Source of the DNA: an uncultured Marinobacter sp. | Lineage (GTDB): Bacteria > Pseudomonadota > Gammaproteobacteria > Pseudomonadales > Oleiphilaceae | Reading direction: 5' to 3' | NCBI RefSeq assembly: GCF_946886895.1 | Contig: NZ_CAMPJO010000018.1 | Coordinates: 1 to 64,000, forward strand | Length of the DNA stretch: 64,000 nt | Made by a program: the position numbers and the translations under genes | Notes under the pieces: model-generated | What the model was told of the DNA's origin: nothing | The model's input: the letters and a program-made list of their open reading frames with translations, nothing else | Database searches by the model: none | In this document: positions 8,408-15,945 of the stretch, piece after piece | Position numbering within the stretch: position 1 is the stretch's first letter | Layout: each line of letters opens with the position of its first letter

Positions 8408-9199
8408 CTATCGATAACGTTCGACCAAAGTGTTCAGTTGTGACTGGAATTCGGGGCTCTGCATGACCGCATCAACCTGATTGATCACGTTCATAGCGGA
8501 CGGATGCTTCCGAGAAATGCCAATGTGAAAAGGAATCTGGGAATTCGGAATAAAATCAACCTTGCGAACTTTCAGCTTCTTCGAATAGCCAAGTTGTCGA
8601 GCGATGAATCGGGCGTCTTCAGCGGGCTGAACGAAAAAATCCCCGGCCTCCCGTAGCATAAGAAGATGCATCATCGACTTCATATCCCGGCCCGGCACAC
8701 GCTCCAGATAGCCGGGGATGTTGTCCTCTTCCCATTGGGAGCCCTTCTCAACGATCACCGTCAGACTGGACAAGTCAGCAAAGCTAGTGGCCGATTCGAT
8801 CAGGCCTATGTTGGGGTTATCAGCCGAGTAAACCAGATGGCCAAAGTCCTGCGTGAAGAGCGGCTTGGCCGAAAAGAGGGCGTATTCGTCTCGCTCCTCC
8901 GACGGATACGTGAGAAGGCCATCGGTGAGGCCCAGTCTCACGTTGTACTGCGCCCTGGACCAAGGCACCACCACATGTTCCGTGGTGTAGCCGGGAATAA
9001 AACTGAAGGTCAGCTGCACCAAATCCGGAAACAGCCCGACAGCCCTCTCGTCAAGCGAGAAACTGTAAGGCGGTGATTTATCGCTGAACGCGAATGTCAA
9101 CTTGCTGCTTGCCACCGAGACACCAGGCAAAGCAAGGAATACAACCAGGAAAGCGAGGCATAACGGCGCCGAAAATCCTTTTAAAAGATGCTTGTTCAC
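8408..9199 (-). CDS. Periplasmic solute-binding protein, family 3-like
   Basis: A 263-residue protein with an N-terminal signal peptide (FSAPLCLAFLVVFLALPG, cleavage after VSVAS). A SBP_bac_3-type fold follows, with a LTFAFSDKSPPYSFSLDERA opening and a DGLLTYPSEERDEYALFS segment. Such stand-alone proteins are common in Marinobacter and Pseudomonas and resemble amino-acid-binding proteins or sensor ligand domains. No ABC permease or ATPase gene is adjacent, so a transport role is unproven. A 68-base palindromic repeat lies 48 bases upstream of its start. Confidence 0.82.
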   Translation of the reverse strand: MNKHLLKGFSAPLCLAFLVVFLALPGVSVASSKLTFAFSDKSPPYSFSLDERAVGLFPDLVQLTFSFIPGYTTEHVVVPWSRAQYNVRLGLTDGLLTYPSEERDEYALFSAKPLFTQDFGHLVYSADNPNIGLIESATSFADLSSLTVIVEKGSQWEEDNIPGYLERVPGRDMKSMMHLLMLREAGDFFVQPAEDARFIARQLGYSKKLKVRKVDFIPNSQIPFHIGISRKHPSAMNVINQVDAVMQSPEFQSQLNTLVERYR

Positions 9200-9246
9200 C
9201 AGGGTTACCTCTGAGGCGCTCTGTACTTGCTATCTGGGTCCCACAT

Positions 9247-9314
9247 TATACATTGGGGTCAGACCCCATGTCGTTTTGCAGCACCAAATGCACTGGGGTC
9301 TGACCCCACGGAGT
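9247..9314 (+). repeat. 68-bp GGGGTCAGACCCC repeat, copy 1
   Basis: Identical over 68 bases to 13073-13140. It contains TGGGGTCAGACCCCA and, 25 bases later, its exact reverse complement TGGGGTCTGACCCCA, so the unit can fold into a hairpin and each arm is itself nearly palindromic. This resembles REP-like elements mobilised by REP-associated tyrosine transposases, but no such transposase is in the window. Confidence 0.85.
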
Positions 9315-9329
9315 CCCTTTAACGAGCCG

Positions 9330-9593
9330 TCAAAATCTGCCAATCGAGAGCCATAACAACCAGCAAGCACCCCCGAAAAGAAGCACTGCACAATGGATAG
9401 CCAGGTTTTTCTGGATCGTTGGGGCGGGCTTTCCGGTGAAACTGAAAAAATCCTCACCAAACAGCCCAACGCCGCAGCCCTCACAGTAGTTTTTCGAGTA
9501 AGAAACCCTCAGCGAAGACGGTTCAAACTTTTTCCGACAGCTGTAACAGCTTGGCTTAATCACTTCGGGCTCCGGGTCAAAACGACTGTGCAT
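9330..9593 (-). CDS. Small zinc-ribbon membrane protein
   Basis: An 87-residue protein with two CxxC knuckles (CYSCRKKF near 16 and CEGCG near 38) and one C-terminal membrane helix (LAIHCAVLLFGGACWLLWL). This matches a zinc-ribbon anchored in the inner membrane. I know of no named family. The frame lies in a region rich in remnants and its ribosome site is weak, so it may not be expressed. Confidence 0.55.
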   Translation of the reverse strand: MHSRFDPEPEVIKPSCYSCRKKFEPSSLRVSYSKNYCEGCGVGLFGEDFFSFTGKPAPTIQKNLAIHCAVLLFGGACWLLWLSIGRF

Positions 9594-9630
9594 TATGTTC
9601 TATCCATATGGACCCAAAGCCGGGTCAATT

Positions 9631-9651
9631 AATAAACCTGTCCCGGTTTCT
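9631..9651 (+). repeat. CTGTCCCGG-type repeat
   Basis: AATAAACCTGTCCCGGTTTC, close to the consensus copy after the NYN gene. It lies between two convergent or fragmentary loci with no intact gene tail recognisable in front. Confidence 0.65.
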
Positions 9652-9656
9652 GAGCA

Positions 9657-9962
9657 TCAATTTTCATTGAGAGTGGAAATGCCGTCGATCTCAGTCACCG
9701 TTTTGGCATCCGCCCGCTCAATGATTTTGAGGAGGGTGGATTGAATCGTTTCATCTTCTCGGGCGTCACCGCCACTCACAAACGTTTGCTTCTGGGGATC
9801 CGCGCCCTCTTCCATGGTAAATGAAATAACGACCTCGGTGGCCGAATCCGGCGCTTTACCAAAGTGCTCTTTACCAAAGTACTCTAGCGAAACCAACGGA
9901 TAGCCATGAAAGCCCTTCTTAACCTGCTTCGCAATACGCTTTTTTGCTTTATCCACATTCAT
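9657..9962 (-). CDS. Hypothetical soluble protein, 101 aa
   Basis: The start at 9962 (MNVDKAKKRIAKQVKKGF) is chosen over an upstream alternative because the extra residues look like translated spacer. The product has a basic N-terminal helix, a central region (EVVISFTMEEGADPQKQTF) and an acidic C-terminus ending STLNEN. It has no signal peptide or membrane helix. I do not recognise a family. Composition is protein-like throughout, which argues for a real gene. Confidence 0.6.
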   Translation of the reverse strand: MNVDKAKKRIAKQVKKGFHGYPLVSLEYFGKEHFGKAPDSATEVVISFTMEEGADPQKQTFVSGGDAREDETIQSTLLKIIERADAKTVTEIDGISTLNEN

Positions 9963-10037
9963 AATAGGGCCTGTCGCTAAGCTCGTTATCTGGGTGCTAC
10001 ATGAACATCCAGTCGATACCACTCGCCAATTCTAGTC

Positions 10038-10205
10038 CGTTATCAGAATGCGAGCGAGGCGTTGCGAGCCGGCCTGAGAATGGTGGAGGAAGCTGAGTCC
10101 AGTTACGTCACGAAAATGAATGAACTCAGAGCCGCCATCGACGCGGGTCAGGAAGACCTGAAAACCGGCAGAACCAAGGCATTCAGTGGTGACAAGTTCG
10201 CGTGA
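10038..10205 (+). pseudogene. parD: parD antitoxin remnant, N-terminally truncated
   Basis: Fifty-five codons plus a stop reading RYQNASEALRAGLRMVEEAE and onward to FSGDKFA-stop. They closely match the intact ParD at 25603-25890 in protein and DNA. The first 25 or so residues are missing and the C-terminus ends early with TGA where the intact copy continues. No ParE is present here. Confidence 0.8.
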
Positions 10206-10408
10206 AACCGGATCACCCAGCACAATCATCTCGCCAGGTAATACCTGCTCGAAGACTCCCCGATGCCAAGTTACAACTCGGACAGCCGTAGGAGGGCCAT
10301 TATCGCCTTGGCGATTCCGAAGTCCACGTCACCCCCACTGACCATCACCACAGGTAAACCGTGGTAGCATCCAAGGTCACCATCCGAGATAAGGAGAGCC
10401 CAAGGACG

Positions 10409-11155
10409 ATGAAAAACGACTATAAAATTGCGCTTCTGATCGACTGTGACAATGTCAGCCACCAATCCATCGAAGGGGTGCTCCAGGAGCTTGCCAAGTA
10501 CGGCGCTGTGAACGTGCGCCATGCCCATGGCAACTGGAATGGCCCGCAACTGGGTGGCTGGATCGAAAAGCTTCACGGCAATGCCATTCGGCCCGTTCAG
10601 CAATTTGCCTACACGACCGGCAAAAACGCCACTGACGCCTCCATGATCATCGACGCCATGGATTTGCTCTATAGCGGAAACGTCGATGCCTTCGCCCTGA
10701 TGACCAGCGACTCCGACTTCACCCCCCTGGTCATGCGCATCCTTGAAGCCGGGCTACCGGTCTTTGGCTTCGGCGAGCGCAAAACACCCATGCCCTTCGT
10801 CAACGCCTGCTCCCAATTCATCTATACCGAGAACTTACGCGCGGACACCGAGGAACCGGATAGCATCGGCAACGCCGGCACCCCGAAACCAACCGTGGAA
10901 ATCAAATGGAACCGCAACCAACTGCGGGGCGACACCGTGCTGGTGCGAACTCTGCGAACGGCCGTGGAGCAAACCGCCGATGACGATGGCTGGGCGCATC
11001 TCGGCAAGGTGGGCCAGTATATTTCCAATAACAGCTCTTTCTCCCCCGTGAACTATGGGTATAAAAAACTGAGTGATCTCATCCGAGCCAGCGAGTTATT
11101 CGAGATCAGCGTCCGGGACAAAAACGTTGTTTATATCAGAAGTCCCGAAAAATAG
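10409..11155 (+). CDS. NYN-domain (LabA/MARF1-like) protein with OST-HTH/LOTUS domain
   Basis: A 248-residue protein. Residues 5-145 form a NYN PIN-like nuclease domain with the acidic residues of the fold (LLIDCDNVS, DASMIIDAMDLL, LMTSDSDFTPLV). Residues 175-248 form an OST-HTH/LOTUS RNA-binding domain (HLGKVGQYISNNSSFSPVNY, then KLSDLI). Such proteins are predicted to act on RNA. The ATG at 10409 is chosen because the NYN fold begins directly there. Its last 10-30 codons are copied as fragments at 1843, 18.8 kb and 21604, always with the same downstream CTGTCCCGG-type motif. Confidence 0.88.
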   Translation: MKNDYKIALLIDCDNVSHQSIEGVLQELAKYGAVNVRHAHGNWNGPQLGGWIEKLHGNAIRPVQQFAYTTGKNATDASMIIDAMDLLYSGNVDAFALMTSDSDFTPLVMRILEAGLPVFGFGERKTPMPFVNACSQFIYTENLRADTEEPDSIGNAGTPKPTVEIKWNRNQLRGDTVLVRTLRTAVEQTADDDGWAHLGKVGQYISNNSSFSPVNYGYKKLSDLIRASELFEISVRDKNVVYIRSPEK

Positions 11156-11185
11156 GTCTGTCCCGGCTTTCCGTCCCGGCTTTCC
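11150..11185 (+). repeat. CTGTCCCGG-type repeat, doubled, at the NYN stop codon
   Basis: AATAGGTCTGTCCCGGCTTT followed at once by a second TCCCGGCTTTCC. The first TAG is the NYN stop codon, so the repeat starts inside the gene end. Confidence 0.75.
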
Positions 11186-11216
11186 AAAGGGGTGAGATGA
11201 CGATCGGTAACGCAAG

Positions 11217-11795
11217 TCAGACATCCCGCCGGTGCCCGATACACAGAAGTGCAGTAGGTTCCAAGTCTGAAGGCAAGCTCAATGCATCCTTCACCCTTGC
11301 ATCATCGAACCCTGCCACGAGAACACAACCAACCCCGAGAGCAGTACTCTGGAGATGGACATTTTGTGCTAAAGCACCTGTCTCCATATATACATAGCGA
11401 GCACCGCGCTCTCCCTGGGGCGGCTGACGTTCAAAGTGCCGAACCGCATCTCCTAGCCTCGCTGTAACTCCGATGACAATGGCTGCCTCTTTCAACCATG
11501 GCTGATCACCAATACCGAGCCCGTACATGGTTTCTCCCGAAATACGGTCACCGACAAGCTTCAGCGAATGGCTGTCAGTCATATACTCGTATGTGCCGGG
11601 CTCAAGTTCGGATACATGCTGCACCACAAGTTGTAGATGCAACGGATATAATCCACCAGCCGATGGAGTTGCTCTTTTTTGGTCTGGACCCGTTATTCCT
11701 TGGGCCGACCAAAGCAATTGGGACAAGACACCTATAGGTAGCGGTGTCTCTGTGTACTCCCTTGCGCTGCGCCGAGCCTCAATACAACCAACCAA
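11217..11795 (-). CDS. SagB/ThcOx-type nitroreductase-fold protein
   Basis: A 192-residue protein of the nitroreductase fold: RRSAREYTETPLPIGVLSQL, TPSAGGLYPLHLQLVV, then YVYMETGALAQNVHLQSTAL and GFDDARVKDAL. The SAGGLYP segment marks the SagB-type branch. FMN-dependent members oxidise azolines in peptide natural products, but many stand-alone relatives have no known substrate. The start is a TTG at 11795; the previous gene's stop lies right there, so either coupling or N-terminal truncation is possible. No cyclodehydratase gene is present. Confidence 0.75.
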   Translation of the reverse strand: MVGCIEARRSAREYTETPLPIGVLSQLLWSAQGITGPDQKRATPSAGGLYPLHLQLVVQHVSELEPGTYEYMTDSHSLKLVGDRISGETMYGLGIGDQPWLKEAAIVIGVTARLGDAVRHFERQPPQGERGARYVYMETGALAQNVHLQSTALGVGCVLVAGFDDARVKDALSLPSDLEPTALLCIGHRRDV

Positions 11796-12068
11796 TTACT
11801 TAGAGTCCTGCAGTTTCGGTGCAGATAGCTCGAAGACCATGCACTTACTCCCCATGCATAGCACCGCTCTCTGCGGAAATTTTGTCCGACAGCAGCGCTT
11901 CAATACTGATCGAGCCTTCTCTCTAGAGGGACAAGACTCACGAACTTTTACCATAGCACCCACCGCCATTATTGTGGAATCGATCCCCACGCCCGCGGCC
12001 TGTATGTCTGCATCATCGACCATTAGGGCGAGGTGTGCGGTTTTTGCCCACGAGCCCGCGCTAGTCAT
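11796..12068 (-). CDS. Hypothetical protein, cysteine-containing, 90 aa
   Basis: The frame starts with an ATG at 12068, overlapping the stop codon of the Ada-like gene, and ends just before the SagB-like frame. It reads ALMVDDADIQAAGVGIDST in the middle and has four cysteines in the C-terminal half (SCPS, RCCRTK, VLCMGSKC). I do not recognise it. It may be a real small gene in a three-gene run, or a fused remnant in a region where several neighbours are truncated. Confidence 0.4.
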   Translation of the reverse strand: MTSAGSWAKTAHLALMVDDADIQAAGVGIDSTIMAVGAMVKVRESCPSREKARSVLKRCCRTKFPQRAVLCMGSKCMVFELSAPKLQDSK

Positions 12069-12522
12069 TGCGCCGTTTACTCTCCGCATCCAGCAATACC
12101 CGCTTTCGCTCCAACCCCCAGCGGTATCCACCAAGGCCTCCACCGGCCCGATAGGCCCTGGGCTGCATTCCAAGATTGCGGGTTGCTTCGCCGTAAACAC
12201 GGCTTACCGAGCCAAATCCGGATGCAAAAATCGCATCGGTCACCTTGTCACCTTCCTTCAGGGACTGCTTGAAGCGACGCATCCGCACCGCGTCTTGATA
12301 GGCTTTGGGCGAGATGCCAAAAGCTTCCTTGAATTGCTTCTGCAGCCTGGAGGCAGACAGCCCGGCTATCTCCGCCAAGTTGGCCAGAGGCAGCGGCTCA
12401 TCTGCGTGCGCCTCAATATGGCGCGCGACCTCCACCAGCCGGGCAATCCGTGGATGCCCATCAGAGGACTTGTCCCTTGCCTCAATGGCTGCCTGTATTT
12501 GCTGTTCCGATGGCATCGACAT
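12061..12522 (-). CDS. ada: AraC-type domain of Ada, truncated before the methyltransferase domain
   Basis: The protein matches the middle part of Ada: RLVEVARHIEAHADEPLPLA, SASRLQKQFKEAFGISPKAY, GDKVTDAIFASGFGSVSRVY and GMQPRAYRAGG. In full-length Ada this AraC segment is preceded by a zinc domain (methyl-phosphotriester acceptor) and followed by the O6-methylguanine methyltransferase domain with PCHR; both are absent. The last 25 residues (LGGYRWGLERKRVLLDAE) do not look like Ada. It could be a short regulator or a truncated remnant. The start at 12522 is uncertain. Confidence 0.65.
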   Translation of the reverse strand: MSMPSEQQIQAAIEARDKSSDGHPRIARLVEVARHIEAHADEPLPLANLAEIAGLSASRLQKQFKEAFGISPKAYQDAVRMRRFKQSLKEGDKVTDAIFASGFGSVSRVYGEATRNLGMQPRAYRAGGGLGGYRWGLERKRVLLDAESKRRND

Positions 12523-12688
12523 CACCCACCCCGTTGCTCCCCGCATCCCTGAATTAGCCCAGATATGGCGACCAGATAAAACGGCAAGAAACCGAGACAG
12601 ATTTATTTTACGGGTGATATCAATGGCGGCGTTGACTCAAGGGGAGGAAAACTGGGACTGTCACGGCTTTCTGTGCGGAGTGAAAGAG

Positions 12689-12727
12689 TTCTGGTACAAA
12701 GAAGAACACCAGAGAACCCAAGCCTGA
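12689..12727 (+). repeat. Short direct repeat, copy 2 (gene-tail remnant)
   Basis: Second copy of the element at 6542-6577. Here the frame reads GVKEFWYKEEHQRTQA-stop and is open upstream for some distance. It lies just ahead of the nucleoside deoxyribosyltransferase remnant. Confidence 0.65.
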
Positions 12728-12750
12728 CCTGTTACTAACATGAGTCACCT

Positions 12751-13143
12751 ATGGCAAAACCGAAACGCATCTACCTCGCCGGCCCCGAAGTCTTCTTCCC
12801 GGCCGAGGAACACCAGGCCATCGTAGCCGAAAAAAAGCGCCTGCTGCGAGAAGTCGGATTTGAAGGCACGGACCCAGGCACCGTGTTCGAAGTGGGCTAC
12901 ATGATCGGCCAGGGCAAGCCCGCCTTCGGATTCACCCTGGACAGCCAGCGTTATCGGGACCGAGCCGGCGCAACCGACCTGGATGAACTGGGCCACACGA
13001 TTGAGGACTTCCAGATGAGTGACAACCTGATGATCGAGGGCGGAATCCGCGAATCCGGTGGCCAGCTATTCGTATACATTGGGGTCAGACCCCATGTCGT
13101 TTTGCAGCACCAAATGCACTGGGGTCTGACCCCACGGAGTTAA
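12751..13143 (+). pseudogene. Nucleoside 2-deoxyribosyltransferase remnant: internal deletion plus repeat-replaced C-terminus
   Basis: The frame keeps the family's start (KRIYLAGPEVFFPAEEHQ) and the GTVFEVGYMIGQGKPAFGF segment with the nucleophilic glutamate. The roughly 50 residues normally between them, including the LTPFRG region, are missing: the join reads GFEG-TDPGTVFE. After GGQLF the coding sequence runs into the 68-bp GGGGTCAGACCCC repeat, which supplies the last 22 codons. The protein is therefore very unlikely to be active, although the frame stays open from end to end. Confidence 0.85.
13073..13140 (+). repeat. 68-bp GGGGTCAGACCCC repeat, copy 2
   Basis: Identical to 9247-9314. 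It has replaced the 3' end of the deoxyribosyltransferase gene and ends 19 bases before the ATG of the SDR gene. Confidence 0.88.
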
Positions 13144-13158
13144 AAGGAGCCAGTACCC

Positions 13159-13926
13159 ATGGCACAGCAATCCCCAGCCATACTCATAACAGGCGGTGCC
13201 CAAGGCATCGGTAAGGGTATTGCCGCCCATTTCCTGAACAAGGGCTGGCGAGTGGTGATCGTCGACCAGAATGCAGAAGCCATCAGCGCATGCAGACAGG
13301 ATTTCGGCGATCCGGACAACCTGCTACTGATCACAACGGATGTATCCCGCGAGCCCGAAGTAACCTCGGCCGTGGAAGAGGCCGCGCGATGGGGAGAGGG
13401 ACTGGACGCTCTGGTCAATAATGCGGGGCTCGCAGATCCAGACACTGGCCCCATAGAAACGCTTGAACTGGATCAGTGGCAACGGCGAATCGACGTTAAC
13501 CTGACCGGCGCCTTTTTAATGGTCAAGCACACAGTACCGCACCTCCGCCAAAGCCGGGGTAGCATCGTCAACATAGCCTCTACCCGCGCCTTACAGTCCG
13601 AGCCCCATTGCGAGGCGTATGCGGCAAGCAAGGGTGGCCTGATCGCCCTGACCCACGCTCTGGCCATGAGCCTGGGGCCCGATGTGCGGGCCAACAGCAT
13701 CAGCCCGGGCTGGATAGATGTCCGAGCCTGGCAGGCTCATAGGCCCTCTGAACCACAGCCCCTGTCTGCCTCTGATCACGAGCAACACCCCAGTGGCCGT
13801 GTCGGCAAACCCGAGGACGTGGCGGCTATGGTGGCCTACCTGGTCTCGCGGGACGCCGGCTTTGTGACCGGCCAGAACTTCGTGATCGACGGCGGCATGA
13901 CCCGCAAGATGATTTACGAAGACTAG
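13159..13926 (+). CDS. Short-chain dehydrogenase/reductase (SDR)
   Basis: A 255-residue classical SDR with all hallmarks: TGGAQGIGKGIA (cofactor loop), NNAG, the catalytic serine in VNIAST, YAASK (catalytic Tyr and Lys), SPGWID, and the C-terminal FVTGQNFVIDGGMT. Asp in IVDQNAE at the end of strand two suggests NAD(H) preference. The substrate cannot be deduced. AAAGGAG lies upstream of the ATG. It is intact although both flanking genes are internally deleted remnants. Confidence 0.92.
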   Translation: MAQQSPAILITGGAQGIGKGIAAHFLNKGWRVVIVDQNAEAISACRQDFGDPDNLLLITTDVSREPEVTSAVEEAARWGEGLDALVNNAGLADPDTGPIETLELDQWQRRIDVNLTGAFLMVKHTVPHLRQSRGSIVNIASTRALQSEPHCEAYAASKGGLIALTHALAMSLGPDVRANSISPGWIDVRAWQAHRPSEPQPLSASDHEQHPSGRVGKPEDVAAMVAYLVSRDAGFVTGQNFVIDGGMTRKMIYED

Positions 13927-13931
13927 GGCCC

Positions 13932-14528
13932 ATGAATTATCCACAACGCATCGTCTGCCTTACCGAAGAAACCACAGAAACCCTCTACGCCATCGGCGCC
14001 GAGGACCGCATCGTCGGCATCTCCGGGTTCACCGTGCGGCCCGAGAGAGCGAGGAAGGAAAAGCCCAAAGTCTCCGCGTTCACCTCCGCCAGGATCGGGC
14101 GAATCCTGGAGTTAAAGCCGGACTTGGTGGTGGGGTTCTCCGACATGCAGGCGGACATTGCGGCCGAGCTGGTGCGCAGCGGCGTGGCCGTGCATATTTT
14201 TAACCAGCGTACCGTCGCCGGCATCCTGTCCATGATCCGAACCCTCGGCGGCATGTTGGGCCTGGCCGAGCAAACCGACGCCTACGCACAAGCACTGTCC
14301 GACCGGGTGAAAGCAATAAGATCAGCGCGAAGCAAGGGCAAAGGGGAGAGGCCCGAGCGCCCCGGTTGGGCCGATATACCTGCTGTGGCCAACAACCACC
14401 TGTACGAGATCAAGTCACCGCTGATTCTTCAGCCTGGGCCGGCGGCGCTGACGGATGGGTTGGATGCGTTGTGTGGGATTATTGACCGAGTGTCCCGGTT
14501 TTCGTCCCGGTTATCGATTCGGCAATAG
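13932..14528 (+). pseudogene. BtuF/cobalamin-binding-like protein gene with internal deletion
   Basis: The start (MNYPQRIVCLTEETTETLYA, then RIVGISGFTVRPERA) and the helical linker region are those of cobalamin- or Fe-siderophore-type binding proteins of the BtuF superfamily. The sequence then jumps from SARSKGKGERPE to RPGWADIPAVANNHLYEIKS and PLILQPGPAALTDGLD, the family's C-terminus, skipping about 60-70 residues of the second lobe. The end runs into two TCCCGGTT motifs. The frame remains open (198 codons) but the fold would be broken. It starts six bases after the SDR stop. Confidence 0.8.
14489..14516 (+). repeat. CTGTCCCGG-type repeat, doubled, at the end of the BtuF-like remnant
   Basis: GAGTGTCCCGGTTTTCG followed by TCCCGGTTATCG, the same doubled arrangement as after the NYN gene. 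It has become part of the coding end of the remnant. Confidence 0.65.
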
Positions 14529-14550
14529 AGCCCGGGAATGAGCCTCCACG

Positions 14551-15156
14551 TTACTTCTGCGGGGTATAGAGTTCAAATAGCGGAGCATAATCACCACCAT
14601 CGGCACTCCTCAGTGCTTCGATGTAACGACGCCGGATATCTCCATCAACGTTCAGTATTTCTCCGCCCCAGTCCACCTGTTTGATACCAAAGAAGTTTTG
14701 TCCGATAAATTCTGCGTAGATCCGGGAATAGCGCCCGTTGCCATTGGGAAACGGGTGTATCTTGACCAAACGGTGGTGAAACATCAGCGTGGCCTCCATC
14801 CCCGGGTACGTCTCGAACTCCACCCAAGCTTTGACGTCATCGAGCAAGTTTCTCAGTTCCACCGAGATGAATAGCGGATCAATACCAATGTTCTTTTCGG
14901 TCCTGCGAAACTCCCCTGCCCAGGTCCAGACCCGACCGAACATGTCCTTGTGCAGGTCACAAACAAAACTCACATTGAGCGCATCACCCGGGTCAATCCT
15001 GCTGTTTTTCTTGCGCAGCTTGATCACGCCCTGAGTGATATTGGTCTGTTCCAGCTCATCGAGTTCGCCACGAGTCCTGATGTGCTTGGCCTTGAGGCCT
15101 TCCTTTTCGTCCGGGCTTAGGGGCGTGGCACCCTCTGGATCGTCATCATCAATCAC
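14551..15156 (-). CDS. Fic/DOC protein of the mobile mystery protein B family
   Basis: A 201-residue Fic protein with the active-site motif HPFPNGNGRYSR near residue 135 (His, Asn/Asp and GNGR all present) and an N-terminal DDPEGATPLSPDEKEGLK segment typical of mobile mystery protein B. Fic enzymes transfer AMP or related groups from nucleotides to target proteins. The gene overlaps the HTH gene upstream by eight bases, so the two are translationally coupled. The pair behaves as a mobile module in many genomes, and a toxin-antitoxin-like role is plausible but unproven. Confidence 0.9.
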   Translation of the reverse strand: MIDDDDPEGATPLSPDEKEGLKAKHIRTRGELDELEQTNITQGVIKLRKKNSRIDPGDALNVSFVCDLHKDMFGRVWTWAGEFRRTEKNIGIDPLFISVELRNLLDDVKAWVEFETYPGMEATLMFHHRLVKIHPFPNGNGRYSRIYAEFIGQNFFGIKQVDWGGEILNVDGDIRRRYIEALRSADGGDYAPLFELYTPQK

Positions 15157-15646
15157 GCTCTATACTCTCAAGCTTGTTCCAGAAGCTCTGGCTCGACATG
15201 CTCAACAGTTGGCTCTGAACCATCAGCACCTGATCGTCAATCTGGCGCTTACTCAACCCCTGCATCTCAAGCTTCATATGGGTGCTCATTTCACTGACAA
15301 TCCTGACTGCCGCCTCGTGCGCCTTTTCGGAGATCAGTTTATCCACCTCCTTCCGGGGCACAATGGCATAGTGCAACTCGCAGTCCATGGCCTGCGCCAG
15401 CCGCCGCAAGGTATCCAGTTGGACTTTTCCCTCCGCTTCCCCACGCTCAATCCTGAAGATCTCCGCTTTCGACAGGCCCGAACGCTTACTAATGATGGGA
15501 ATCGGAATGCCTAAAGCCTTACGGACCGTTCTTGCCCAGCCCTCCGGGGGCGTATCAATGGCCAGCGCCGACTTGATGGAACCATCCACCAATCTCCGAT
15601 ACTGTTTGACTACCGTTCTTCTGAAGCTGTCTTTTTGCTGCAGCAT
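15149..15646 (-). CDS. HTH protein of the mobile mystery protein A family
   Basis: A 165-residue protein with a central XRE helix-turn-helix (IPIPIISKRSGLSKAEIFRI, then ERGEAEGK) followed by LRRLAQAMDCELHYAIVPRK, a usual mobile mystery protein A signature. A long helical C-terminus follows. It precedes and overlaps the Fic gene. It is likely the transcriptional repressor of the pair and perhaps a binder of the Fic protein. The upstream region carries repeated TTTAACAATACTA boxes. Confidence 0.88.
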   Translation of the reverse strand: MLQQKDSFRRTVVKQYRRLVDGSIKSALAIDTPPEGWARTVRKALGIPIPIISKRSGLSKAEIFRIERGEAEGKVQLDTLRRLAQAMDCELHYAIVPRKEVDKLISEKAHEAAVRIVSEMSTHMKLEMQGLSKRQIDDQVLMVQSQLLSMSSQSFWNKLESIERD

Positions 15647-15659
15647 ACGCCCTCCAAAG

Positions 15660-15800
15660 ACTTGTTTAAGCTATACCTTATAATAGTAAAGGTATATTTT
15701 TAACAATACTACTTCAACAACAAAGTATAGTGGAAGCGAAACTTTACTAATTTTAGTGTAGCTTTAACAATACTAAAATCTCAATAAAGTATCGTTAAAA
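15660..15800 (-). promoter_or_regulatory. Promoter/operator region of the mobile mystery operon
   Basis: An AT-rich stretch upstream of the HTH gene. TTTAACAATACTA occurs exactly at 15699-15711 and 15763-15775, and an inverted near-copy (AGTATCGTTAAA) lies at 15788-15799. A minus-strand -10-like TATAAG sits near 15675-15685. Repeated boxes around a promoter suggest autoregulation by the HTH protein. Confidence 0.55.
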
Positions 15801-15945
15801 CACAACCATGCGAACCACCACAGGAAAGGTGAATGACTGCGCAAACCGCGCAAACCGGGACACCCATTAGCACCCAGCTCGGAAACTGGGATCTAGACAC
15901 AGGCCGAGACGACGAAAACGATCAATTGGTTTACTGGGGAGTGGC

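Noticed and set aside
12305..12727. Plus-strand 140-codon frame across the Ada-like gene
   Set aside because: Its first two thirds are antisense to the AraC-type domain; only the last codons (the FWYKEEHQRTQA repeat) look meaningful.
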